Assembly: GCF_000143415.4 (NCBI RefSeq)
Contig: NW_003314263.1
Span: forward strand, 2,910,700-2,974,699
DNA: 64,000 bases
Source: Selaginella moellendorffii
Lineage: Eukaryota > Streptophyta > Lycopodiopsida > Selaginellales > Selaginellaceae
Direction of reading: 5' to 3'
In this document: piece by piece, positions 43,495-55,800 of the stretch
Position numbering within the stretch: position 1 is the stretch's first letter
Layout of the letters: each line of letters begins with the position of its first letter
The notes under the pieces: generated by a model
Told to the model about the DNA's origin: nothing
Databases searched by the model: none
The model's input: only the letters and a program-made list of their open reading frames with translations
Made by a program: the position numbers and the translations under genes

Positions 43495-46182
43495 GTTGGC
43501 CTGTAGTCGCAAGAGCCGCGATTCAGCAGCAGCAGCAGCAGCTTGAGCCGGAGTTAAATCTCGGAAAGTATCAGGAGTAGAACCACTGTGTTTGAAGTAG
43601 CTGTGTTCTCTTTCGGTTCGTCCCAAGCTAGTAAACTGTTCATGTCATTCGCTGATAGAGGCTGCTCTTTTTGCTTCATTGGAAGGAGGTTCGTCTTCTG
43701 CTGGTTCATTTTGTAGATGTTCTCCTCCACAGTGTTACATATCTGGAAATGTCGTCAGTAATTGGAAAACAGAAGAAACGTACGTAACTTACAATGAATC
43801 TATGTACAAGTGTCTTAAGACGTTGGCCAATCCGGTGGACTAGATTGATAGCCTGAGCTTCTACTGCCGGAGTGAGCAAAGGCTCCACCAAAATAACGTG
43901 TTCTCTATTAAGTTCAGGCCATTGGCACCATGTTGTATGGGTAGTAACATGACTTGGATGTTCTCCTTAAATTCCAAGATGGAAGAACCCATTTGTCTGT
44001 GAAAAACACAAAACGAGCACATGAGTAAGAGTAAAACAGATTATCGATATTACCTGAGAGGCTTTAGTCGAACCCAGCTGAGCTTGTTGCTCTTCAGTGC
44101 GTGTTTTAACAAGTCCAGCACTTCTTTCCACGTCGAGAACACAAGAATTTTCACAAACGGATCGGGACTAAGAATTCTCCTGACGACAGCTTCAATCTTC
44201 AAAGTTGCAAAAGAATTAAAATAAAAAGACGACAAAGCCAGATTACCTTTGTTCCGTACGACCCTGCCACGGTTATAGATTTTTCTTCGTCCTCTTCTTC
44301 TTCCTGGAGGATTTCCGCAATTTTCGAAGAAGCCGCTTCAGCATTGGCACAAGCAATATTAGATACATAAGTCTGCTGCACGTTGGACATGCAATGCGCT
44401 TGAAATCAGCACCGTTAGCTGGTGCTTTCTGGCGGTCCACAATAAGATTCAAACCTGCGAAATAAAATGAAGATTTGCTCAGGAAACCAACAAAGTAAGA
44501 CACCAAAAACTTACACTTGCCACAAAGCAAATGGCCGCATGGAAGGACCATTGCTCCAGATTCTATGCCATCGTGGCAAACTGGGCAAATTTCTCCTTCC
44601 AAACTGTTATGCCCCTCGTCCTTCTTATTCCTTAGACCCTGCAATCCGGAAATGAGAGGAGCTGCGAATAGAAGAAAACTTAAGCCTAATACCTTCAAGT
44701 ATCTGAGCTGCCTCTTCACACGAGATAGATTCTCAACAGCAACAAATTTTTCGTTGGTAAGCTCCGCGTTTCTAATTGCTATCTCGTAGCCTTCATCACC
44801 AAAAGGATTGCCGTCTGCAGCCTTGGCACCTTGCAAACATAGCCTTGTTGTCGACATGCTCAGCTCGTCCAATGCAGTTAGAACTAATTGTTGTGCTGTT
44901 GTAAAGCGTCTCGCCGCTGCATATTCGCTACGCAATGCCTGAATTGACATGGTTTGTCAAACAGACTTACAAATAAGCACAGGAGTGTTTACTTCAAGGT
45001 GGTTCGTTTCCGCTTTCATGTATGCAAGTAAAATTTTTAAAACCATTTCCGTTTCAGAACATCTGTGCGTAACTTGTGAAAAGAAATATTTAAGCTCGAA
45101 GCAAAGAAAAACAAAAGAAAAAAGTTTAAAAAACAAAAAGAAGTTGCCTTACCGCAGCTACTGCTGCTCCTTTTCTCCTGCCTGTGTTCGTCTCAGTTTC
45201 CTTGTTTCCCTTATCCAGTGAACGTACTTGAGAAACAAAGGCGTCTTCTGCAGTAACAATGCCATCTAATTCAGCTGCTCGGGAGCATATTTCTGTTTAT
45301 CCAAGATTTGCATACTGGCCACTGACGTACTTCCTTCGTAATTCGTCGCATTGACTGATCAGCATATCATCCCTCAGAGTTCTTGGAATTTTGCTCAATG
45401 CGTCATCCTTGCAGTTTCTGAGTGACTCTTCCAAATTGTGTAAAATATGGACTTTCTGAAGCGGATCAACTTCAAAATTAGTCGCATTTTCCTCCGCGGC
45501 TGCTAGTGCTTCTCGGTCAATGGAGACAGCCATGGGGATGTTTTCCTCGATAATCGCCAGACCTGCCAGTCCGTTCAACGAATCAACAAGATCTCGTTGA
45601 GCTTCTTCTCCTTCAGTTTTAGCTTTTTCAATTAAGACCTGAAGACTCTAATACCAAGGTTCCTTACCTCCAAGACTTCATCCATCGGCCTGCAATGAGC
45701 GTGGTGATGCCTGCAACGAGCGTACTCCCGAACTCCCCACTTGAGGATGGCAACAAGCTTGTCGCAGCTTCAACAAGGGGTTCATTAACTTTGAGGTATT
45801 CATATGATTTAGAGGTCGACCAGCACCTAATGAGTACTTCTCAATAGCTTCTCTGGCTCTCTTCACGCATTGCTCGTGTTGTTGCCTATAAAAGTGGTTC
45901 TCAACACCCGAAAACTTGAGCCATGTAATTCGCTCTTCTTGAGGAGGAATATCTAGCTGGTCTATGACATCGATCTTCATAGACCGCCACATAATCTCAC
46001 GGAAAAAGGAATGAGCAAAGTCAACTGCTCCCATTTTTCCTTCCTGGAGAGCAACGAGTGTTACTTACAATAAAAAGGAAAAAACACATAGTACCTCGCA
46101 AGGATGTTTTATAGCTTTGCTGCCACCAAGTATGATTGTCAAACGGCTCTGCTTGTAAGAATCTAAGCAAGCCATGCAAATC
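43495..46182 (-). pseudogene. SHPRH-like gene, copy A (5'-truncated)
   Basis: Corresponds to the 3' half of the gene at 52899-58209. It lacks the Walker A region, PHD finger and DEAQ box. Further damage: a 4-bp deletion near 43902 in the helicase C region; the motif VI residue Arg is Leu (AINLVHRIGQ); a 4-bp deletion near 44375 that destroys the second half of the RING finger (CPTC then frame change); and loss of the 45290 region exons between the coiled coil and TPR-like part. At 46182 it joins unrelated PPR sequence. Confidence 0.88.
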
Positions 46183-47370
46183 CCTCCTCCTTCCTTCACA
46201 GTCTTGTGGAAGACTAGAGCTCCTTTGCCTGGAACTAAACCCGACTGACTCTCCTTACTGCTCGGCACCGTATAGTTCTCCGTTTCTTCTTTGCATTCCC
46301 GCAAGCCCAATGAGTTCCACGAGACATTCTTTGCCCGGTTGTCCACTGTTACTGACAAGGGCCGAACAATGACGATCTTGTCATGACTGCAAAGCACCAA
46401 AGGATCATCACTGGTGTCGCTCACGTGAGGAAGTGTCTCGTAGACCAGAAACTTGTCCCTGACTGCATGGACGTTCCACTCCTTCCTGCTGTGAAGGTGG
46501 AGCTCCTGCCTGTACTGCTTGTGACTCATGATCAGATCCACGGAGTTGCTTTCCTTCTTGTAGGCTGTTTAAGTCTTCCTCCCGAGCTGGTGTTGGACTG
46601 CTACCATGCTGAATCTATCCAAGCCTACTTGGGGGTCTTTCTGCTGTCTCGGACGATGTGGCGGCCACAGCTTCCTCGTCTTCACATAGAGATCGTTTCC
46701 ACGGGGCATGTCTGTGATCACCATGAGATAGTTGCCATCGACTCCAAGGATCATGACCATCACCACGTCGTGCCGGAAGCTGGAGATTCTCATGGCCAGC
46801 GTAAAGAAATCGAGCGAGAGATATGTGTCATGCTTCATCTTCTTGACAACCATGTCAACGATCTTGGGCTTAAGACTGTCCAGATTCTCTCTTCTCTCTT
46901 TCATTGCATCGAAGTCTAGCGTCTGGAACTAAGAACTGGATAGAAACTTGTCAGTTCCCAGTTTAAAAGAAGAACGTATTGGAGGGCTGTGGATTCGGCG
47001 GCGAGATAGTGGAAGCTCGGCTTGTTCCTTCCTGCAAGAGGAGCTTCATGAGTTTTGCAAGTCGATTGATAAGTTAGAAGATATCTTACCAATTTGCTGG
47101 AGCTGTGGGAGCTCGATCTGCCCTGCCTCCCCAGATTCTCAGCTGTGGATGAGAACGAAGCCCTCCAATACGACGATCATGCAGACGGCACCGCTGGAAC
47201 ATTTGCTTCCACGCACTCATGCATCAATGGTATTGCAAGAGAGGTGAAGCCATCCAGTCCAAGAAATCCCGGGCTAAAGAGCCTGAGCAATCAATCCCGC
47301 ACTGGATTCTACCGCAGATATGGACAATCACGGCGAGCTGTCGCAATGGGGACCTAGAAAGGGAAGAAAG
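46183..47370 (-). pseudogene. 5' part of a PPR/HslV-like gene, fused to truncated SHPRH copy A
   Basis: Reverse-orientation homologue of about 6030-7345. The leader is at 47370-46905, then the MKERRENLDSLKPKIVDMVV start at 46904, frame loss near 46569 (GRKT then stop), and a second open segment 46541-46190 ending where homology switches to SHPRH. No HslV-like domain is present. This is a fourth copy of the fusion gene's first module. Confidence 0.8.
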
Positions 47371-48052
47371 AATGTACTTTTTTCCTAAGATCTATAAATT
47401 AAATGCATGGAAATAAAAAAGATTGAATGTATAGTATAAGAACTAGATGATGAGTGTTGTTGCCCTTCCATTTTCTTCTGTAAAACTATGCTCTAAACAA
47501 GACAATTATGACATGCAAACCAAATTCTAATTAATTGAGAGAAAATGTCATTGAGAGAAACACTGTCAACTCCTTGTTCATTTAATTCAAAATATTCATT
47601 GTCCATTAAAAAGGAGAAAAAATTATTTTGAAAGAATATTTTATTTTATTGCCCTTGAACAAAAAAAGCTATATGCACTTTTGCCCAACATTTAAAGGGC
47701 ATTTTTAAAAAACACCCATGTAAAATGGCTCAAAAAGGGCCGAAAGGGCATCAATTTTTTGCCTTTCAGTAATTGCCTTTGGAAATAAATACTAAAAGAC
47801 AATACCTCATAAGTTTCATGTTTTGGCTTATTATAGAATTTGAAGATTTTGATCTCATCCACTTGATTGATCCAGTTGTTACTGCATGCAATTCTCATCA
47901 TTAAAATCAAAATTGAAGCCACCCTTTTTTCACATGGTTCTGTCTATTTAGGGTTTAGGGTTTATTCTAGAAAAAAGATAAAGGATTAATCACATGCAGC
48001 AAATGAATTTTTTTTTTCTAGGCTTTGAAAGAATAAGTATACATGTAGCACC
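47371..48052. other. AT-rich spacer between units A and B
   Basis: No coding signal. It contains the repeated wording taaaagacaatacctcat and a tract of plain AT-rich sequence; unit B starts at 48053. Confidence 0.6.
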
Positions 48053-49196
48053 CAACAACTAGATGCATTAAACCACAATGCAATGGATGCAAATGGATTT
48101 CTTGTCTTTGGTCTAGTAAAGTTCAACAGGCAAAAGTAATTTTCACATTGGCAAAAGAGAGGGACTCCAAGATTAAAATCAGGACAAGGAAATCAATTTG
48201 TATATTGTAAATGCCTCCAGCTGAGCCCACAAATGTGTATATATAATCAAAAGAGTTCCCTTGTTGTGCATAAGCTGTTCCAAAATCATTCAATATGTGA
48301 TATTTCAATACGTATGGTATTACCCATGTTGAGGCCCCGGGAATCCAAGCCAGAAATTTGAATCGCGGCATCACCTTGTCAAATGCAGACGTGGCACTCA
48401 CATTGGTCGGAGCCCATTAAAGGATTGAATTTATAGACGGGCTAGAAACTCTGCCACGCTCGGTTGTTCTCTCGCTGCCTTTGCGAGTTCTTGGTTCTCT
48501 GCCGGGGATCCTCCCTCGAGGAAAACACCCATGATTCGATCGTCTCTTGCCCGGCTCGATTTCATGAGCACTCTCCGTTTGAACGCTCGACTTGCAAATC
48601 TTCGATAGAGCAGCTAGGCAGAATTGCGGTCGAGCTCCCAACGCAAGATCTTTCGTGCAATCTCTCGCTGCTCCTAAATCTCGATCTGTTCTTCAAGGTT
48701 TGGAGGATTTTCTAGCGGTGCCATAGGCCGGAGGACGAAACCACTAGCTGTGGAGAAGCCGGAAAGCTCTAGAAACTAAACCCGAGACCAAGATCGATCG
48801 ATCGGATAGCACATTGCTGTGACAGCGCTGTGAGCTGCTACCCTAGTGCTCCCAGCCTGGCCACGTTGAAAGAAGCGCCATGGCCGAGCAGCCCCGCCAT
48901 GGTCTATTATGACGTGGCATGCCGCTAACCAACGTGGAAATTCCGGCCACGTCGCCCTAATTAGGGCGCCACATCCGATCAAAATACTGATGGGACACCT
49001 CTCTGGAAGTATATGATTTGTTTCACCACAGAGAGTCAGGCTAGGTGGCCCCCGATCAGTACAATCCATACGCAACTTTCAAGTCCGGAAAAAACGTGAG
49101 ATTTTTGTAGAGATCGATCGCATGCCAAGTCATCACATAGATAAGACTCTGTCTGACTATAAATCCAAACAGCCCGAGGTTCAGCACCACAACAAC

Positions 49197-49957
49197 ATGG
49201 CAGCTTCATTCTTGTTCCTCACTATCCTAAGCTTTCAGCTACTTCTGATATCTGCAGGTTGATCTCCAAGTTTTGATTCTTTCTTTCAGGACTGACTTCT
49301 TGAATGCCTTGTCAAGATGATTTTGCAGCCAGCGGCCATCGTCTCCAGGTTTGTAGTGATGCTGTTGTCACTCTGGACGAATGCTCCAATTGCTGTACGC
49401 TTGAGCCTGGATGCATATATCTCGAGCCTGGAACTGGCAGTCCAGTTTGTCTTGGTGGCACCTCCCCTGCTCGTGCTTGCCTCCCAATTTGTCTTCCACC
49501 AAAAATCAAAGTCTGCCCATCCCGATGGACTAACCAAATTCCAATTTCTGTGCTCCCACCGGGTAAGGAGCCTTCGAATGGCTGTCATCTCTACAATTTA
49601 AAGACTGGTGCACCACTGCCAAATGGTGATGACAACTCCTGCTTGAAGGATGCCGTGGAGATTTGTGGAGGCACTGTCCATCCTTGGAAGCCAGGCAGCT
49701 GCGCTACTTGTTGCAGCATTCCTCAAGGTTGCTTGGACTTGGGGCATGGCAAATCGATATGCGTCTCAGGACCTGATAAAACTTGCACGTTCAAATGTGG
49801 CTCTGCTTCCTATGTCTGCCCAGGTCCAAAAAGTGTTGCGCTCGACTTCAACTCTTGCCACACTTGCAGGAAGCCACTCAAGGAAGGTTGCAAGCTCTAC
49901 AACCGTCAGGGGCACCAGCTGTGCGTCAAGGAGGATGATCTACTCCAGCTTGTCTAG
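49197..49957 (+). CDS. Secreted Cys-rich protein resembling Pin2 protease inhibitors, 229 aa (copy B)
   Basis: Exon 1 is 49197-49257 (signal peptide) and exon 2 is 49329-49957; same splice phase as copy A. All repeat cysteines are kept. Differences from copy A lie mostly between cysteines (CTLEPGCIYL for CALKAGCIYL, SPARACLPICLPP for SASRLCPLICEPP, CSIPQG for CTIPQG, TCTFKCGSAS for VCTRECGFVS), and one Val is missing after APLP. This pattern, with scaffold fixed and loops varied, is what one sees when inhibitor specificity diverges, but with two sequences that remains a suggestion. TATA box at 49158-49164. Confidence 0.7.
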
Positions 49958-50386
49958 AAGATGATGCTGTATTTATATAAAATAAACAGCTCTGGGCATG
50001 GTTGTTTAAATAATGGGTACTTGAAATGTATATATTTATTATATATATATAAAGTTTGACAACGCAACTTGTTGTCTGCAATCTCTTTGTAGTCTTGCAC
50101 TTTCAAAGAAGTTCCAAACAAACCATAATGTTTACTTTCCCAATATTCTATGTTATAGATCTCAATCATACATCACAATGCATTGGTGTTCAGCTCATCA
50201 GCTTCCTCTGAGTTGAAACAACATAAGGCTCGCTCTTGCCATATCACATCCATAAGTGCTAATTTGCAGCCTAAGAAAATTCCTAAATACCTGAACTTAA
50301 GAAAAAATAAAGCAAAGCAAAAGGCTAGATCCAACGAATCTTGGTCCTTTTTACCATCCCACTAATGCTCTAATTACATAGTAATT
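49958..50386. other. Intergenic region between converging genes, unit B
   Basis: As 40633-41087: AT-rich tract near 50027-50050, no gene. Frames here are short and not shared between units. Confidence 0.5.
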
Positions 50387-52759
50387 CTAAGCATCCATGG
50401 TGAGCTCTATAGCAACTTGCTTCTCCCACAGCCAGTCTCTAAACAAGTTCCCCTCGCACATAAATCTCCCCATGGAGATGAAAGGCTCAAACGGCGAGTC
50501 TAGAGCCACCAGCGTCCTGTTCACCGCATGGGTCACCTCCTTGCTCTTGTCCGACGCGTAGCCACACACGATGATCACTCGCTCCGGCCTCTCGAATCCC
50601 CGCGCGAGCTTCCGCCTGGACACGATCAATCCACTGGTGAGCGCCACCATCGCAGTCCCGGAGCTCATATCCTGGAGCCAGATAAACCACGCTCCCTGCC
50701 AGTCCTCCCAGATCCCTCTCGGGTAGAGCTCTGTGGAGGAGACACCCTCCCACACGTAGAAGGCCTCGCGAGCGTAGCCAAAGCAGTGGAGATGGTTGAC
50801 GAGAGCGTCCGCCAGCCATCGGCCCCAGCGAGGAGGCTTGTCCGTCCTCAGCTTGCGGAAAAACTCCCTCGAGTAGCTCTTGAGCTCTTTGATCGCGCGG
50901 AGGCCTTGCAGGATCTCGTTCAGGAACTCGTCCACACCGGGATGATCATCTCCTCCTCCTCCTCCTCCTGCTGCTGCTGCTGGTTTCGAGGACGACTTCA
51001 TCATCTCTCTCACTGCTCTCGAGTCCGCCACCTTGACGCTGCTCGTGTAGTGGCCCAGGAGGATCGTGTACGTTTGCAGCGTCGGCTCCACGCCTCTCTC
51101 CGGCATGACTTTGGTGAGGATGAACTTAGCCGGTTCCACTTCTCGGGCTTTGAGGTAGCCATCGATGAGCGCGTTGCACATCTCGATGCTTGGACCGGCC
51201 TTCGTCTTGCAGGCTTTGTTGAACCATCGCCGGGCTTGCAGCATAGCTCCGGCTCTCGCCCACGAACTTATGAGCGTGCAGTACGTGAATCGATCTGGAG
51301 CGAGGCCGGCCTTTCGTATATCACCCAGGATGTTCTGCGCATGGCCGGGGAAGCCGCTGGAACCGTAACTCAGTATCACGTTGTTGTAGACGATCAAGTT
51401 TGGCTCTAGGCCGGAGCGGAGGTAGTCTGCGTAGAGCTCTGCCGCTGCTTTCGAGTCTCGAGCCTTGGCGTACATGTGGATGAGGATGGCGTACGTTGCA
51501 GAGGAGAATGGAATCCCCCAGGCTTTCATCTGGTTGGCAGCTTCCCTGGCGTTTGCGAAGTCCCGCTGCTTGCAGAAGTTGTGGATCATTGTGTTGAACG
51601 TCTGCGCGTCGGCATTGCGGGGGGAGGCTCTCAAGTCGAGGAAGATCCGTTGGAGCTCCTTCCGGGAGCCGAACTTGCCGCACCAGTCGATGAGGAGGCC
51701 GAAGGTGCAATTGTCCGGGTGACAGCCAAAGTATGGCATCTTCCTGTAGAGGTCGAGAGCTTCCTGGATCCGGTTCACTCTTGTGTAGCAGCGGATCATG
51801 TTGTTCACTGCAAACGTGTCAAGGCGAAGCCCGAGCTCCTGGATCTCAACAAAAAGTGCCTCGGCCATGAGATAGTTCCCGTCATCTCCCAAGATCATGA
51901 TCATCGTCGAGTAGTTTACCAAGTCGTGCTTGAAGCCTGGGATCGTCTTGGCCCACGTAAAGAGCTTGAGCGAGAGAGATGCGTCGTGCTTGATCTTCTT
52001 GAGAACCACGCAGACCTGGTGGGGGTGCGTTATCCCACGCTTGAGCCTGTCCAGCTTCTCAACCATCTCGGAGCTCCAGCTCGCTCCTCCTTCCTTCACA
52101 GTCTCGTACAAGGCATCGAAGACTAGCGCTCCTTTGCCTGGAACTAAACCCGGCAGCGCCACCTTACTGCTCGGCACCATATAGTTCCCCGGCAGAGCGA
52201 TCGTTCCCTCTTTGCCTTCTTCTGGCAAGCTCCACACTGGAAACGAGTTCCACGACGAGGAAACATTCGTCGCCCGGTTGTCCATTGTTACTGACAGAGG
52301 GCGACCAATGACGAACTTGTCGCGACCACAAAGCACCGGAGGATCATCACCAGTGTCGGTCGCGGGAGGAAGTGTCTCGTAGACCAGAAACTTGTCCCCG
52401 ACTGCATGGACATTCCACTGCTTCTGTCCCCTGTGAAGATGGAGCTCGCGCCTGTATTGCTTGTGACCCAGAATCGGACCCACGTAGTTGCCTTCCTGCT
52501 CCTCGGCTATGTAAGGCTTCTTCCCGAGCTGGTGTTGGAGTGCTACCCACTGCCCACTGATTCTATCCAAGCCTGCTTGAGGGTCTGCGCGAACAAAGCG
52601 TTCCTGCTCTCGACTTAGTCGCGGACGAGGCGGCGGCCTCAGCTTCCTACCATACTTCGTCTTCACGTAGAGATCGTCGTCACGGCACAGGTCTCTGATC
52701 GCAGCAATCTGTTCCTTCGTCCAGTAGAAGCGAGGAAGGGGCTGAAACTTGGCACCCAT
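50387..52759 (-). CDS. PPR-SMR protein, 790 aa
   Basis: Single exon starting MGAKFQPLPRFYWTKEQIAA. Residues 1-250 are a family-specific N-terminal region with no known domain. Residues 270-600 are a run of PPR helical repeats (for example NYSTMIMILGDDGNYLMAEA, TFNTMIHNFCKQRDFANA, FTYCTLISSWARAGAMLQA), which bind RNA base by base. A Gly-rich linker (about 605-615) is encoded by a ctcctcctc repeat. The C-terminal part (about 690-790) matches the SMR domain of PPR-SMR proteins such as GUN1 and SVR7: a WFIWLQDMSSGTAMVAL segment in the place of the usual LDLH motif, VCGYASDKS in the place of TGxG, and GRFMCEGNLFRDWLWEK. The catalytic-type motifs are changed, so RNA cleavage is doubtful. Family members act in plastids or mitochondria; no clear transit peptide is seen here. 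It is the source of the modules amplified at 6603-9676. Confidence 0.85.
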   Translation of the reverse strand: MGAKFQPLPRFYWTKEQIAAIRDLCRDDDLYVKTKYGRKLRPPPRPRLSREQERFVRADPQAGLDRISGQWVALQHQLGKKPYIAEEQEGNYVGPILGHKQYRRELHLHRGQKQWNVHAVGDKFLVYETLPPATDTGDDPPVLCGRDKFVIGRPLSVTMDNRATNVSSSWNSFPVWSLPEEGKEGTIALPGNYMVPSSKVALPGLVPGKGALVFDALYETVKEGGASWSSEMVEKLDRLKRGITHPHQVCVVLKKIKHDASLSLKLFTWAKTIPGFKHDLVNYSTMIMILGDDGNYLMAEALFVEIQELGLRLDTFAVNNMIRCYTRVNRIQEALDLYRKMPYFGCHPDNCTFGLLIDWCGKFGSRKELQRIFLDLRASPRNADAQTFNTMIHNFCKQRDFANAREAANQMKAWGIPFSSATYAILIHMYAKARDSKAAAELYADYLRSGLEPNLIVYNNVILSYGSSGFPGHAQNILGDIRKAGLAPDRFTYCTLISSWARAGAMLQARRWFNKACKTKAGPSIEMCNALIDGYLKAREVEPAKFILTKVMPERGVEPTLQTYTILLGHYTSSVKVADSRAVREMMKSSSKPAAAAGGGGGGDDHPGVDEFLNEILQGLRAIKELKSYSREFFRKLRTDKPPRWGRWLADALVNHLHCFGYAREAFYVWEGVSSTELYPRGIWEDWQGAWFIWLQDMSSGTAMVALTSGLIVSRRKLARGFERPERVIIVCGYASDKSKEVTHAVNRTLVALDSPFEPFISMGRFMCEGNLFRDWLWEKQVAIELTMDA

Positions 52760-52898
52760 CTCTGTTGCTAGCTAGCTAAACCCCGAAAAACTTACCTTTA
52801 TGAGAAAGCTCATCTTTCGATTAAAGAATGTTCCTTCTCTGCTAGAAAATACAAAGGTTCAGAATCCGGACATGCAAGAGAAAGTACTTACAAAGAAT

Positions 52899-55800
52899 CT
52901 ATAGGCAAGCGTTGGCCTGTAGTCGCAAGAGCCGCGATTCAGCAGCAGCAGCAGCAGCTTGAGCCGGAGTTAAATCTCGGAAAGTATCACGAGTAGAACC
53001 ACTGGGGGTGTTTGAAGTAGCTGTGTTCTCTTTCGGTTCGTCCCAAGCTAGTAAGCTGTTCATGTCATTCGCTGAAAGAGGCTGCTCTTTTTGTTTCATT
53101 GGAAGGAGGTTCGTCTTCTGCTGGCTCATTTTGTAGATGTTCTCCTCCACAGTGTTACGTATCTGGAAATGTCGTCAGTAATTGGAAAACAGAAGAAACG
53201 TACGTAACTTACAATGAATCTATGTACAAGTGTCTTTAGACGTTGGCCAATCCGGTGGACTCGATTGATAGCCTGAGCTTCTACTGCCGGATTGAGCAAA
53301 GGCTCCACCAAAATAACGTGTTGGGCCTCTATTAAGTTCAGGCCATTGGCACCATGTTGTATGGGCAGTAACATGACTTGAATGTTCTCCTTCTTAAATT
53401 CCAAGATGGAAGAACCCATTTGTCTGTGAAAAACACAAAACGAGCAAATGAGTAAAAGTAAAACAGATTATCGATGTTACCTGCGCTGCTTTAATCGAAC
53501 CCAGCTGAGCTTGTTGCTCTTCAGTGCGTGTTCTAACAAGTCCAGCACTTCTTGCCACGTCGAGAACACAAGAATTTTCACAAACGGATCGTCTTCTTTC
53601 AGACTAAGAATTCTCCTGACGACAGCTTCAATCTTCAAAGTTGCAAAAGAATTAAAATAAACAGCAGACGACAAAGCCAGATTACCTTTGTTCCGTACGA
53701 CCCTGCCACGGTTATAGATTTTTCTTCGTCCTCTTCTTCTTCCTGGAGGTTTTCCGCAATTTTTGAAGAAGCCCCTTCAGCATTGGCATAAGCAATATTA
53801 GAGACATAAGTCTGTTGTCTGCACGTTGGGCATGCAATGCGCTTGAAATCAGCACCGTTCGCTGGTGCTTTCTGGCGGTTCACAATAAGATTCAAACCTG
53901 CGAAATAAAATGAAGATTTGCTCAGGAAACCAACAAAGTAAGACACCGAAAACTTACACTTGCCACAAAGCAAATGGCCGCACGGAAGGACCATTGCTCC
54001 AGATTCTAAGGCATCGTGGCAAACTGGGCAAATTTCTCCTTCCAAACTGTTATGCCCCTCGTCCTTCTTATTCCTTAGACCCTGCAATCCGGAAATGAGA
54101 GGAAGCTGCGAATAAAAGAAAACTTAAGCCTAATACCTTCAAGTATCTGAGCTGCCTCTTCACACGAGATAGATTCTCAACAGCAACAAATTTTTCGTTG
54201 GTAAGCTCCGCGTTTCTAATTGCTATCTCGTAGCCTTCATCACCAAAAGGATTGCCGTCTGCAGCCTTGGCACCTTGCAAACATAGCCTTGTTGTCGACA
54301 TGCTCAGCTCGTCCAATGCAGTTAGAACTAATTGTTGTGCTGTTGTCAAGCGTCTCGCCGCTGCATATTCGCTACGCAATGCCTGAATTGACATGGTTTG
54401 TCAAACAGACTTACAAATAAGCACAGGAGTGTTTACTTCAAGATACTCGAGATGCTTCTTTGCGGCTTCTATCTCATCCTCAAAGTTCGTTTCCGCCTTC
54501 ATGTATGCAAGTAAAATCTTTAAAACCATTTCCGTTTCAGAACATCTATGCGTAACCTGTGAAAAGAAATATTTAAGCTCGAAGCAAAGAAAAACAAAAG
54601 AAAAAAGTTAGAAAAACAAAAACAAGTTGCCTTACCGCAGCTACTGCTGCTCCTTTTCTCCTGCCTGTGTTCGTCTCAGTTTCCGTGTTTCCCTTAACCA
54701 GTGAACGTACTTGAGAAACAAAGGCGTCTTCTGCAGTGACAATGCCATCTAATTCAGCTGCTCGGGACGTCAAGTAAAATAGCCTATTTGCATATTTCTG
54801 TATCCACACTGACAATGTCAGAAACCACACAAGAAAGAACTAGATTGTACCTGAAACATGAGATCAATCGCACAATGAACACAAGTTATCCCAGTGTGTC
54901 TAGGCTGGCACTGGGAACATTGTCCAGCGCGCTGCACATAATCGGGATTCGGATTCTGCATCCCGCCATCCACTTCAAGTAAGCGACTCAGTACGTGGTC
55001 ACGAGTCTCATGGAGAGCATCCAGCTCCTGGCTTAGTAAGAACTTGAGGCCGTTAAGGTCGTGGTATCTACATGCTCACTAGATTACCTTCCGAGAAAGA
55101 TAAGGAAACATACCTTAGAATAAGACTAGAAGCATTCCGACCACCAGCACGATTTACATCTTCCAGCCCGTGCTTTATTCGCTCCAATAGGTGGTCACTT
55201 CGTTTGCTCGATGATTGAACCCATGCAAAAGCATCTAGCCACCAGCGGCTCCATCTTGAAGATTTATCATCAGACTGAGCAGAAGCAATCTGCAGGATAA
55301 AGAAGGGCAACATGAAAAAAAACATTGAAAAGAAATCAATAATACCTCTTTGTGTGCAGCGTGAAAGTCTTGCTGAGCCGCAGCAAGATTTGCATACTGG
55401 CCACTGACGTACTTCTTTCGTAATTCGTCGCATTGACTGATCAGCATATCATCCCTCAGAGTTCTTGGAATTTTGCTCAATGCGTCATCCTTGCAGTTTC
55501 TGAGTGACTCTTCCAAATTGTGTAAAATATGCACTTTCTGAAGCGGATCAACTTCAAAATTAGTCGCATTTTCCTCCGTGGATGCTAGTGCTTCTCGGTA
55601 AATGGAGACAGCCATGGGGATGTTTTCCTCGATAATCGCCAGAGCTGCCAGTCCGTTCAACGAAGCAACAAGACCTCGTTGAGCTTCTTCTCCTTCAGTT
55701 TTAGCTTTCTCAATTAGGACCTGAAGAAGAAAACAAGTAAATAGCTATAAGAACTCTAACACCAAGGTTCCTTACCTCCAAGACTTCATCCATCGGCAGT

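Larger units (their letters stand above)
38780..46182. repeat. Tandem duplication unit A (decaying)
   Basis: Direct repeat of 48053-56279. It begins at caacaactagatgcattaaacc in both units and ends within the SHPRH-like gene at ccat(g/a)caaatc. Gene order is inhibitor-like (+), PPR-SMR (-), SHPRH-like (-). Unit A has many small deletions relative to B. Confidence 0.9.
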
